A DNA stretch of 14,276 bases, from positions 1-14,276 of the forward strand of contig URCP01000077.1 in NCBI GenBank assembly GCA_900546315.1, read 5' to 3'. The notes under the pieces are model-generated. The model did not search any database. It was not told where the DNA came from and saw only the letters and a list, made by a program, of their open reading frames with translations. This DNA is from an uncultured Eubacteriales bacterium. Its GTDB lineage: Bacteria; Bacillota; Clostridia; Oscillospirales; CAG-272. This document shows, piece after piece, positions 1 to 6,129 of the stretch (within the stretch, counting starts at the first letter, position 1; each line of letters opens with the position of its first letter). The translations under genes and the position numbers were made by a program.

Positions 1-243
1 GTAAGGTACTACAAGGAGACCGAAGGAGGAGTCGAGAATATGAATAATGAACTGAGGGAGTTCTGGGAGGAGAAGACACGGAAAGCTGTGGAGAAGGCGG
101 AAAAGCGGGCAGAACGTAGCAAGGCAATAAAAACCGCTAAGCATATGCTTGCTAGCGATAAGTATTCGTTGGAGGAGATAGCTGAAATCAATGATCTTAC
201 CATCGACGAAGTAAAGAACCTCGCGTCCCAACACACCGCGTGA
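1..243 (+). CDS. C-terminal end of a probable Rpn/PD-(D/E)XK-type nuclease (transposase-related), partial
   Basis: The reading frame is open from the first base, so this is the last 80 residues of a longer gene cut by the left edge. The ATG at 40 is in frame but is probably internal. The visible part starts VRYYKETEGGVENM, continues with a lysine/glutamate-rich helix (about residues 20-45 of the visible part) and ends in a small helix-turn-helix-like tail around YSLEEIAEINDLTIDEVK. This layout (RYYKETEGGVE, charged coiled helix, then an LEEIAEITGLS-type tail) is familiar from the C-termini of Rpn/YhgA-like PD-(D/E)XK family proteins in Clostridia. The catalytic domain would lie upstream, outside the window, so activity cannot be judged. 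An alternative is a free-standing 67-aa protein from the ATG at 40. That ATG has only GGAGG at 25-29 upstream, and the open frame before it argues against this. Confidence 0.6.
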   Translation, partial: VRYYKETEGGVENMNNELREFWEEKTRKAVEKAEKRAERSKAIKTAKHMLASDKYSLEEIAEINDLTIDEVKNLASQHTA

Positions 244-248
244 CCAAT

Positions 249-285
249 AAATCAAAAACCCCGCCATCCGGCGGGGTTAATTTCA
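249..285. terminator. Bidirectional intrinsic terminator between the nuclease tail and the OadG-like gene
   Basis: A perfect 9-bp stem (257-265 with 270-278, AACCCCGCC/GGCGGGGTT) closes a 4-nt loop. Read on the minus strand the stem is followed by a T-rich run (TTTTGATTTATT), so it best fits termination of the oadB/oadG-like operon, whose last stop is at 293. On the plus strand the tail is TTAATTTCAT, weaker but usable for the nuclease gene. Confidence 0.85.
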
Positions 286-292
286 TATATCC

Positions 293-460
293 TCAGTCGT
301 CATCCGAATCAGCCGAGCCCTGATCATCGGCTTTCGGCGCGGTGACTTTGTTGAGTATCATCGTGACAATGATGATGACACCCATGACGATCAGTATGCC
401 GAGCATACCGAGTCCCATGTATTTGAGGTTGTATATAAACTGCATAGGATCGAAATTCAT
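293..460 (-). CDS. OadG/MmdD-like small membrane subunit of a sodium-pump decarboxylase (55 aa)
   Basis: A 55-residue protein starts MNFDPMQFIYNLKYMGLG, has one hydrophobic helix at about residues 13-37 and ends in an acidic cytosolic tail (ADDQGSADSDDD). It begins 16 bp after the beta-subunit stop, behind a GAAAGG ribosome site, and ends just before a terminator. In oxaloacetate, methylmalonyl-CoA and glutaconyl-CoA decarboxylases a small gamma/delta subunit with one N-terminal helix anchors and stabilises the complex. Size, topology and position next to oadB suggest that role here. It is much shorter than classical OadG (about 80-100 aa) and has no obvious metal-binding or proline/alanine-rich C-terminal segment, so it fits the group of OadG-related small subunits. 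It is short enough to be missed by length-filtered gene callers. The open frame is certain; the functional label rests mainly on context and on the LKYMGLGMLGI segment. Confidence 0.75.
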   Translation of the reverse strand: MNFDPMQFIYNLKYMGLGMLGILIVMGVIIIVTMILNKVTAPKADDQGSADSDDD

Positions 461-476
461 GATTCCCTGGCCTTTC

Positions 477-1604
477 TTACTTCAGGAAGAAGTTGAGCAC
501 GAGACCGCCGGCGATGACCGAGGCGATCTGTCCGGAGACGTTGACGCCGATTGAGTGCATCAGGAGGAAGTTTTCGGGATCCTCCTTGCGTCCCATGTTG
601 TGGACGATACGACCGGACATCGGGAACGCGGAGATGCCCGCCGCGCCGATCATCGGGTTGATCTTCTCCTTCAGGAAGAGGTTGAGTATCTTCGCGAAGA
701 TGACGCCGCCCGCGGTGTCGAAGACGAACGCGAACAGACCGAGTCCGAGAATGAGCAGTGTCTCCGGCTTCAGGAACTTATCCGCCTGCATCTGGGACGC
801 GATAGTGAGCCCGAGGAAGATCGTCACGAGGTTAGCGAGAACCTTCTGCGCGGTCTCGGAGAGCGAGTCGAGCACTCCGCACTCGCGGATGAGGTTGCCG
901 AACATCAGGAAGCCGACGAGCGAGACGCTTGACGGCGCGACGATACCGGTGATGACCGTGATGACAATCGGGAAGAGAATGCGGGTGAGCTTCGAGACCG
1001 ACGCGGGCTTGTAAGGCATTCTTATGAGCCTTTCCTTCTTCGTCGTGAGCAGCTTTATGACCGGCGGCTGGATTATCGGGACGAGCGCCATGTAGCTGTA
1101 CGCCGCGACCATTATCGCGCCGACATAGTTCGATTTGAGCGCCATGGCGACGACAATCGAGGTAGGTCCGTCAGCCGCGCCGATGATACCGATCGACGCC
1201 GCGTCGTTCACCGGGAAGAACATGGACGCGAGGCAGAGCGTGAAGAAAATTCCGAACTGCGCCGCCGCGCCGAAGACCATGAGCTTCGGGTTTGAGAGCA
1301 GCGGTCCGAAGTCGATCATCGCGCCGATACCGATGAAGAGTATCAGCGGAAAGAGCTCGTTCGCGATTCCGGCGTTGTAGAGAGTGGTGAGCGCGCCGGC
1401 TTCACCCTGCTGAACGCCGTCGACAAACTGCGTGACGGCTCCCGACATCGGGAGGTTGACGAGGATCGCTCCGAAGCCGATCGGGAGCAGAAGGGACGGT
1501 TCCATCTCCTTCTTTATCGCGAGGAAGATGAGGATGCCGCCGAGTATCCACATGACGACCTGCTGCCATGTGAGGTTCAGAATGTTGGAATATAGAGCTT
1601 CCAT
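477..1604 (-). CDS. oadB: Sodium ion-translocating decarboxylase, beta subunit
   Basis: A 375-aa polytopic membrane protein of the OadB/MmdB/GcdB family, which couples decarboxylation of a biotin-bound carboxyl group to Na+ export. Visible hallmarks are GAADGPTSI at residues 142-150 (Asp145 matches the conserved Na+/carboxybiotin aspartate of the family), the following NYVGAIMVAAYSYMALVPIIQ stretch, and the C-terminal block with SAFPMSGRIV, then NFLLMHSIGVNVSGQIAS. Length is that of the family. The start at 1604 has an AAAGGAAA ribosome site 5-8 nt away and a promoter about 40 bp further upstream. The next gene on this strand is a tiny gamma-like subunit. No carboxyltransferase (alpha) or biotin carrier gene is present on either side, so the substrate (oxaloacetate, methylmalonyl-CoA or glutaconyl-CoA) cannot be told from this window, and oadB is a generic symbol. 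Confidence 0.93.
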   Translation of the reverse strand: MEALYSNILNLTWQQVVMWILGGILIFLAIKKEMEPSLLLPIGFGAILVNLPMSGAVTQFVDGVQQGEAGALTTLYNAGIANELFPLILFIGIGAMIDFGPLLSNPKLMVFGAAAQFGIFFTLCLASMFFPVNDAASIGIIGAADGPTSIVVAMALKSNYVGAIMVAAYSYMALVPIIQPPVIKLLTTKKERLIRMPYKPASVSKLTRILFPIVITVITGIVAPSSVSLVGFLMFGNLIRECGVLDSLSETAQKVLANLVTIFLGLTIASQMQADKFLKPETLLILGLGLFAFVFDTAGGVIFAKILNLFLKEKINPMIGAAGISAFPMSGRIVHNMGRKEDPENFLLMHSIGVNVSGQIASVIAGGLVLNFFLK

Positions 1605-1639
1605 TTTTGGTTTCCTTTACAAGATATTTTATACATACT

Positions 1640-1668
1640 ATTATACACCATTTTCTCGCGAAATGCAA
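1640..1668 (-). promoter_or_regulatory. Sigma-A promoter of the oadB operon
   Basis: On the minus strand, -35 TTGCAT (1663-1668), a 17-bp spacer and a perfect -10 TATAAT (1640-1645). The predicted start leaves a leader of about 30 nt before the oadB ATG. A 7-bp inverted repeat (CGGCGAA/TTCGCCG, 1675-1681 and 1687-1693) sits just upstream of the -35 and could bind a regulator. Confidence 0.6.
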
Positions 1669-1801
1669 TGATTCCGGCGAAAAAAATTCGCCGAAAGTTA
1701 AAATTTGTTAAAATCATAAAAATCCGTACCGGAAACGGATAACCCCGAAAAGTCCAGTATTCAAGGCATATTCCGCGTGAATTCCGGGAGTACGGGCTTA
1801 T

Positions 1802-1942
1802 TTATAATGCCAACAAAAAAGTCGCTTCTGTTCCTGTTTCTCCGCCTTTTTCGCGAACCTGACAAGCGAGATGACGAGCGACCCGCGCGATACATATAGG
1901 CGTGCCGGCGAGTCCGACCGCCTGAATGAGCATCGGTTTCAT
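1802..1942 (-). CDS. Small ORF with good expression signals, possibly a frameshifted membrane peptide (46 aa)
   Basis: The ATG at 1942 follows GGAGG with an 8-nt gap, and about 32 bp further up is a -10 TATAAT of a convincing promoter (1974-2002), so this stretch is probably transcribed and translated. As read, the peptide is MKPMLIQAVGLAGTPICIARVARH and on to FLLAL (46 aa). Its hydrophobic start looks like the beginning of a membrane helix, but the second half is unconvincing in this frame. The +1 frame over the same region reads LVISLVRFAKKAEKQEQKRL, a natural-looking helix end plus a lysine-rich tail, and stops 4 nt further on. A single indel near 1880-1895 would join the two into one single-pass protein of about 47 aa. 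It could be a decayed gene, an assembly error or a real odd peptide. I do not recognise a family. Confidence 0.35.
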   Translation of the reverse strand: MKPMLIQAVGLAGTPICIARVARHLACQVREKGGETGTEATFLLAL

Positions 1943-1973
1943 GAAAACATCCTCCGCCTGTATTACAGTGAAG

Positions 1974-2002
1974 ATTATACCATAAAATTGTGAAGGATTC
2001 AA
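1974..2002 (-). promoter_or_regulatory. Divergent promoter toward the small ORF
   Basis: Minus strand -35 TTGAAT (1997-2002), 17-bp spacer, extended -10 TGGTATAAT (hexamer 1974-1979). It lies back to back with the deacetylase promoter; the two -35 boxes are 21 bp apart. Confidence 0.65.
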
Positions 2003-2023
2003 CCGCGTGTTTGCGCGTTTGAC

Positions 2024-2052
2024 TTGACAATCGCGGAAAATGGTGATATAAT
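2024..2052 (+). promoter_or_regulatory. Perfect consensus sigma-A promoter of the deacetylase operon
   Basis: -35 TTGACA (2024-2029), 17-bp spacer, -10 TATAAT (2047-2052) preceded by TGA, so it also has an extended -10. Predicted transcription starts near 2059, giving a 30-nt leader with AGGAGG at 2075-2080, 8 nt before the ATG. Confidence 0.88.
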
Positions 2053-2088
2053 AGATGTACAAAACCGGAAATACAGGAGGAAAATAAA

Positions 2089-2778
2089 ATGTGGAACGGA
2101 AAAATGAAGGCGCTGACCTTCAGCTATGACGACGGAAATATGGCGGACGGAAGGCTCATCGAAATCCTCGACCGCTACGGCATGAAGGGGACGTTCAATA
2201 TCAACACGGCGAAGCTCCCGAAGGAGGGCGAGCGGGTCCGCTATCAGCGCGGAGAGGCGATGATCGAGAAGTATATGTGGAGCGAGGTCGTCGACGCCTA
2301 CAAGGGGCACGAGATAGCGTCGCATTCCCTGACTCACCCGCACCTCGAGCGGCTCGACCGTGCGTCCTGCCGTGCCGAGATGGTGACGGATATGATAAAT
2401 ATCGAGGCTCTGACCGGGCATATGCCGGTCGGAATGGCGTACCCGTTCGGGTCGTATAACGATATGGTCGTGGACGTCCTGAGCGACCTTGGAATCCGTT
2501 ACGCGCGCGGAACATGGTCGAATCATTCGTTTGATCTCCAGTCGGATCTGCTGCGTTTCCGCCCGACCTGCCACCATAATGATCCCGACCTGATGGCGCT
2601 CGCGAAGGAGTTTATCGACATGAAGCCGGACGAGCCGAAGATTTTCTATGTCTGGGGACATACATATGAGTTCGATATGGACCACAATTGGGACACGATA
2701 GAGCGTTTCTGCTCTTATATCGCCGGCAGGGATGATATATTCTACGGCACGAACGAGGAAGTTCTCCTTGCGAAGTGA
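2089..2778 (+). CDS. Polysaccharide deacetylase (NodB homology domain) family protein
   Basis: A 229-aa protein that is almost only a NodB domain (carbohydrate esterase 4 fold), which removes acetyl groups from N-acetylated sugars such as peptidoglycan or chitin-like polymers. Visible motifs are FSYDDG at 11-16 (motif 1, Asp14/Asp15), HSLTH at 79-83 (metal-binding His79 and His83), AYPFGSYND at 117-125 (motif 3) and the C-terminal VWGHTYEF at 188-195 with His191 (motif 5). Motif 1 is SYDDG rather than the usual TFDDG, a variant seen in short cytosolic members. There is no signal peptide or membrane helix, so the enzyme should be cytoplasmic or acting on a soluble substrate. AGGAGG sits 8 nt before the ATG, behind a perfect promoter. 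The next gene starts inside its last codons, so the two are probably translationally coupled. The true substrate is not deducible. Confidence 0.9.
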   Translation: MWNGKMKALTFSYDDGNMADGRLIEILDRYGMKGTFNINTAKLPKEGERVRYQRGEAMIEKYMWSEVVDAYKGHEIASHSLTHPHLERLDRASCRAEMVTDMINIEALTGHMPVGMAYPFGSYNDMVVDVLSDLGIRYARGTWSNHSFDLQSDLLRFRPTCHHNDPDLMALAKEFIDMKPDEPKIFYVWGHTYEFDMDHNWDTIERFCSYIAGRDDIFYGTNEEVLLAK

Positions 2779-3505
2779 CAGTTCTCTTCACACAGAAAAA
2801 GAGCCTGCCGGGAAGCCTTTGCCGACCGGCAGGACGACGTCGGGGCGTGAGAAGTTTTTCCTGAATCTGTTCCGCGCGCTCGTCATTGTCGTGATCGCGG
2901 GCGCGGCGGTGTGGTATTTCGCGTCTGGGCATGAGTTTTCGATTGACGCGATTTTGTCGTATACCCCGCCGGATATGTTTCTGGCAACGTTGTTTATGTT
3001 CCTGCTTTACGCGGTGAAGTCGATCGCGTTCTTTCTGCCGTTGATGGCGATTCAGGTGGCGGTGGGGCTGTATTTCCCGACGTGGGCGGCGCTGATCGTG
3101 AATTTCGTCGGTATCGCGATAGAGATAAATATCCCGTATTTTCTCGGTCGGAAGCTGGGTTTCGATTCGGCGGACAAGCTGACGAAGAAGTTCCCGAAGC
3201 TCGGCGAGATGCTGGAGGGCGACGGGAGCCGGTGGTATATCGCGTACATTCTGCGGGCGCTGAATATGCTGCCGTTCGACCTTGTGAGTATGTATCTCGG
3301 CTCGCTGAAATACCCGTACCTGACGTATTTTTCGGGCAGCATGGTGGGCGCGGCGTTCGGCGTTCTCTCCGCGACGCTGATAGGAAGGTCGCTGACCGAC
3401 CCGACCTCGCCGATGTTTATCTTTTCGTGCGTGCTGTCGTGTACGATCGCGGGGGCTTCGTTTGTTATGTATCGGAGGATAAATGGCAGGAAACGTCAAA
3501 AATAA
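2768..3505 (+). CDS. TVP38/TMEM64 (DedA-like, SNARE-associated) family membrane protein
   Basis: An integral membrane protein of about 245 aa. After a polar 28-residue N-terminus come a helix at about 33-52 and the conserved VTT-domain core: re-entrant and membrane stretches near residues 70-128, with FFLPLMAIQVAVGLYF and the GRKLGF motif (about 127-132), then a second set of helices toward the C-terminus with a basic end (RRINGRKRQK). Family members are implicated in lipid scrambling or undecaprenyl-phosphate/phospholipid transport, which would suit a neighbour acting on cell-envelope glycans; this link is inference. I chose TTG at 2768 because GAGGAA (2755-2760) sits 7 nt before it and the overlap with the deacetylase is then 11 bp. 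The in-frame ATG at 2732 would add 12 residues, overlap 47 bp and has its only GGG directly against the start codon. A terminator follows. Confidence 0.85.
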   Translation: MRSDSSLHTEKEPAGKPLPTGRTTSGREKFFLNLFRALVIVVIAGAAVWYFASGHEFSIDAILSYTPPDMFLATLFMFLLYAVKSIAFFLPLMAIQVAVGLYFPTWAALIVNFVGIAIEINIPYFLGRKLGFDSADKLTKKFPKLGEMLEGDGSRWYIAYILRALNMLPFDLVSMYLGSLKYPYLTYFSGSMVGAAFGVLSATLIGRSLTDPTSPMFIFSCVLSCTIAGASFVMYRRINGRKRQK

Positions 3506-3551
3506 TGAGCACCGCGCATTCCAAATCCGATGTTACTACAAAACAATAATC

Positions 3552-3580
3552 AAAAAGCACGTCATCACGGCGTGCTTTTT
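3552..3580. terminator. Bidirectional intrinsic terminator (TVP38 end / MgtC end)
   Basis: A 10-bp stem, AAAAAGCACG (3552-3561) with CGTGCTTTTT (3571-3580), and a 9-nt loop. The flanking A5 and T5 make U-tracts in both directions. It can end the deacetylase/TVP38 transcript (+) and the antiporter/MgtC transcript (-). Confidence 0.85.
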
Positions 3581-3660
3581 GATATAAAGAACCTGTTCGA
3601 CGAACAATGTTTGATGAGGCAGAGCCTTCAGGCGACTGTAGCCCAATCTTTGACTTTGCC

Positions 3661-3697
3661 CGCGGCGGCTCGCGGCGGCTCGCCGCGGCTCGCCGCT
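3661..3697. repeat. Imperfect tandem 10-mer repeat at the mgtC 3' end
   Basis: Two exact copies of CGCGGCGGCT (3661-3670, 3671-3680) are followed by CGCCGCGGCT and a partial CGCCGCT. The array abuts and overlaps the TAG stop of the MgtC-like gene (3696-3698). It is very GC-rich and can fold on itself in several ways. No coding role is seen. Confidence 0.7.
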
Positions 3698-4412
3698 AAT
3701 TCATTTCCTCGATATAATACACATAGTCCAAAGAACTGATCGCCTGAATAATCTCACTATGCGTCTTATATTTCTTAAGCTCCGGACTGCAAATAGTCAT
3801 TGACACCGAGAAAACCGCGAGCCCCGACCCGATATAGGCGGGGTTTGACTCAATGTCATCGATTCTGACTCCGAGCCGTCTGAGTGTGGTGACGAAGTCC
3901 TGCAAGTGTGCTTTATCCGTCAGTTCGAGGTGGACCTCGAAGTGGTTCGACCGGTTTTTGAGGTATATCTCGAAGTCCGGGAACAGCGCGAGGCAGCAGA
4001 GCATCGCGGCGAACCCGACGACCGCGGCGGTGTACAGCCCGGCGCCGACCATGATTCCGAGCACGCATTCCGCCCAGAGCGCGACCGACGTCGTGAGACC
4101 CTTGATCTGGTTCTTCGACGAGTACAGAATTGTGTTCGAGCTGATGATGGCGGACCCGATGAGGGCGGCGGCGGAGATGAGCGCCATGTCCGCGCCGAAT
4201 TTCACGCAGACGAATTCGTCAGCCATGGCCGCCATAGCGGACGCGAGCGAGACGAGCATGAAGGTGCGCAGCCCGGCGGCGTGACGTTTCGCGGCGCGCT
4301 CACAGCCGATGACGGCAGCGAAGAGTATCGCGATGAGGGCGCGGAAGATGATGGACGCCGGTGTAAGCCCGGTCGCCCAGTCGCCAAGAAGCGACGCGAT
4401 GGGATCGATCAT
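3696..4412 (-). CDS. MgtC/SapB family membrane protein
   Basis: A 238-aa protein with the MgtC/SapB signature: IGCER then AAGLRTFMLV (35-54) and KGLTTSVALW then LGIMVGAGLY (104-127). Four to five hydrophobic segments fill residues 18-145. The C-terminal 80 residues (from about 157, HFEVHLELTDK) form a soluble ACT-like domain with alternating strands and helices, as in longer MgtC-type proteins. The family is linked to growth at low Mg2+ and, in pathogens, to inhibition of F-type ATPase; many non-pathogens carry housekeeping members of unknown role. It starts 23 bp after the antiporter stop, behind AAAGGAAA, so the two form an operon. A joint function in cation or membrane-potential homeostasis is inferred. 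The 3' end runs into a GC-rich tandem repeat. Confidence 0.9.
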   Translation of the reverse strand: MIDPIASLLGDWATGLTPASIIFRALIAILFAAVIGCERAAKRHAAGLRTFMLVSLASAMAAMADEFVCVKFGADMALISAAALIGSAIISSNTILYSSKNQIKGLTTSVALWAECVLGIMVGAGLYTAAVVGFAAMLCCLALFPDFEIYLKNRSNHFEVHLELTDKAHLQDFVTTLRRLGVRIDDIESNPAYIGSGLAVFSVSMTICSPELKKYKTHSEIIQAISSLDYVYYIEEMN

Positions 4413-4435
4413 AAATTGTTTCCTTTCTGCTCAGC

Positions 4436-5872
4436 TCACAGCCGTCTGCCGAGACGCCCGCGCATCGCGGCTCGCTGTTCCTCGGCGGCTTCGGTGAAGG
4501 CTTCTTCGGCGTCCGAGACGTAGCCTTTGTGCGGCGGGAGCTCGTGCTGGATTTTCTGGATGCGTTCGATGAGGAGCTCGACTTCTGTTTTGTGCTTTTC
4601 TTCGGTTTCCGGGACTTCGACGACGTCCTCGAGCTTTGTCGAGTAGGACTTCGAGAGCGAGAGCGAGAGCTTAGCCATTGCCGGTCCGATGAGCTCGTAG
4701 AGGACGCTGGACGCGAGGATTATCGTGTTGAGCGCTTCCCCGTCCGCGCCGCCGAGCGTTCTGGCACCGAGAGCGGCGAGACCGATCGCTACGCCCGCCT
4801 GCGGAATGAGCGCGAGACCGAGGTAATTCCGGATGCTCTTGGAGCTTTTTGTGACGAGCGCGCCGGAGAACGCGCCGATGTATTTACCGATGATGCGTAC
4901 GAAGAAGTAGACGACGCCGACGACCCAGAGCGGGTATTTTCCGCCGTTCTGCCCCGCCCCGAACAGCACGTCGAGCTTGAACCCGAGCCCTGAGCGGACG
5001 AAGAAGATGAGCAGTATCGGCGGGGAGAAGTAGTTCAGCTGCAAGAACAGTTTCTCGTCCCCGGTCATATTTATGTAAACCGCCCCGATGACCATGCACC
5101 CGAGAAGCGGCGAGACGTCGAGCAGCGCGCAGAACCCGCAGAAGCAGAACAGCAGCGCGACAAGGATGATGAGCCGGTTGTCGGTCGAGCGTTTTTTCGG
5201 CATGAGGAGCTTCAGAAGCACTCCGCCGACCGCGCCGACCGCGATCGCGAGAATATTTTTGAGTATCGGAACAGTAATCGCGCTGACGTTGACGTTCCCG
5301 CCGGACGCGACCGCGAGCGAGAGCGAGATCGCGACGCTGTACGCGACGAGCCCGACGACGTCGTCGAACGCGATGACTTGCAGCAGAACGTCGACAAATT
5401 CGCCTTTCGCCCCCGTCTGCCGGATGGTCATCATGGTTGACGCCGGAGCCGTGGCGGCGGCGAGCGCGCCCAGCACAGCCGAGAACCCGAAATCGAGCCC
5501 GAGGATGAAGTAGCAGACGCCGAAAACAAGGATGGTAGCCGCGAGCGCCTCAAAAACGGTGATGATTACGACTTTCCGTCCGCTCTTCTTCAGCGTGTCG
5601 AGCGTGAAGAATTCTCCGACGCCGAAGGCGATGAACGCGAGCGCGATGTCCGAGATGAAGTCGGTGCCGTCGATGATCGACTGCGGCACGAGGTCGAGGC
5701 AGTACGGACCGAGAAGCATTCCTGTGATTATGTAAGCCGTGACGTTCGGGAGCTTCAGGAGCTTTGTTATTCTGGTCATCGCGAACCCGCAGATGAGGAT
5801 GAGCGCGATGGATATGATGACGGAAGCGGCGCCGGACCCGCCAAACGCCGCGTTTCGGATGGTTTCGAGCAT
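4436..5872 (-). CDS. CPA2-type cation:proton antiporter (Kef/NapA-like)
   Basis: A 478-aa protein with about 12-13 membrane helices over residues 15-405 and a soluble tail of about 70 residues. Family features are LKLPNVTAYIITGMLLGP (40-56), the AAATAPAS segment (138-145) and the antiporter core FDDVVGL with Asp170/Asp171, the Asp-Asp pair expected of electrogenic CPA2 exchangers. The second repeat has the LALIPQAGVAIGL element typical of the family. The tail is charged and helical (EETEEKHK-like, then a QKIQHELPPHK region). It is not a TrkA-N or TrkA-C domain, so nucleotide gating as in KefC is not expected. The transported ion (Na+ or K+) cannot be decided from sequence. The ribosome site is weak (AAAGG, 11 nt before ATG). 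An MgtC-family gene follows after 23 bp. Confidence 0.9.
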   Translation of the reverse strand: MLETIRNAAFGGSGAASVIISIALILICGFAMTRITKLLKLPNVTAYIITGMLLGPYCLDLVPQSIIDGTDFISDIALAFIAFGVGEFFTLDTLKKSGRKVVIITVFEALAATILVFGVCYFILGLDFGFSAVLGALAAATAPASTMMTIRQTGAKGEFVDVLLQVIAFDDVVGLVAYSVAISLSLAVASGGNVNVSAITVPILKNILAIAVGAVGGVLLKLLMPKKRSTDNRLIILVALLFCFCGFCALLDVSPLLGCMVIGAVYINMTGDEKLFLQLNYFSPPILLIFFVRSGLGFKLDVLFGAGQNGGKYPLWVVGVVYFFVRIIGKYIGAFSGALVTKSSKSIRNYLGLALIPQAGVAIGLAALGARTLGGADGEALNTIILASSVLYELIGPAMAKLSLSLSKSYSTKLEDVVEVPETEEKHKTEVELLIERIQKIQHELPPHKGYVSDAEEAFTEAAEEQRAAMRGRLGRRL

Positions 5873-5960
5873 TGAAAACAGAACCTTTCAGGGGACATTG
5901 TAAAACTTTGCGGAGCGCTTTGTAAAATCTGTGTATAGCCCTCGTAAAAGTATATCATAT

Positions 5961-5989
5961 ATGATACCACTTTGACCGTGAAAAGTCAA
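5961..5989 (-). promoter_or_regulatory. Promoter of the antiporter-mgtC operon, overlapped by palindromes
   Basis: Minus strand -35 TTGACT (5984-5989), 17-bp spacer, extended -10 TGGTATCAT (hexamer 5961-5966). The leader is about 85 nt. A perfect 14-bp palindrome TATCATATATGATA (5953-5966) covers the -10, and TTGAC-N8-GTCAA covers the -35 and spacer, so repressor control is plausible. Confidence 0.7.
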
Positions 5990-6034
5990 GTCTTATATGT
6001 GAACAATCCTGAAATTCAGTGTAACTCCGATGAC

Positions 6035-6065
6035 AAAAGCCGGACGGCAAAAAGCCGGACGGCAA
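6035..6065. repeat. 15-bp tandem duplication downstream of mntP
   Basis: The unit AAAAGCCGGACGGCA occurs twice in tandem (from 6035 and from 6050), and its first bases recur a third time at 6067-6073. It lies just past the mntP terminator on the minus strand and holds no gene. Confidence 0.8.
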
Positions 6066-6106
6066 CAAAAGCCGCGGGAAAAGATGTGAAATCCCCTTCC
6101 CGCGGC
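6066..6106 (-). terminator. Intrinsic terminator of mntP
   Basis: A perfect 10-bp stem, 6071-6080 (GCCGCGGGAA) with 6097-6106 (TTCCCGCGGC), and a 16-nt loop. On the minus strand it is followed by TTTTGTTG. It lies about 25 bp after the mntP stop. Confidence 0.8.
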
Positions 6107-6129
6107 AGTTTTCTTCCTTATTATATATA

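Noticed and set aside
3592..3606. GTTCGACGAAC palindrome as a possible SOS (LexA) box
   Set aside because: The half-sites are in the opposite order to the Gram-positive CGAAC-N4-GTTCG box and no gene start is nearby.
4640..4672. GAGAGC hexamer repeats in the antiporter gene
   Set aside because: They encode an alternating Ser/Leu helix in frame (LSLSLSKS) and look like ordinary codon repetition.
4529..4993. Plus-strand open frame opposite the antiporter
   Set aside because: Highly charged, repetitive composition mirroring the antisense of a membrane protein gene; no start signals.
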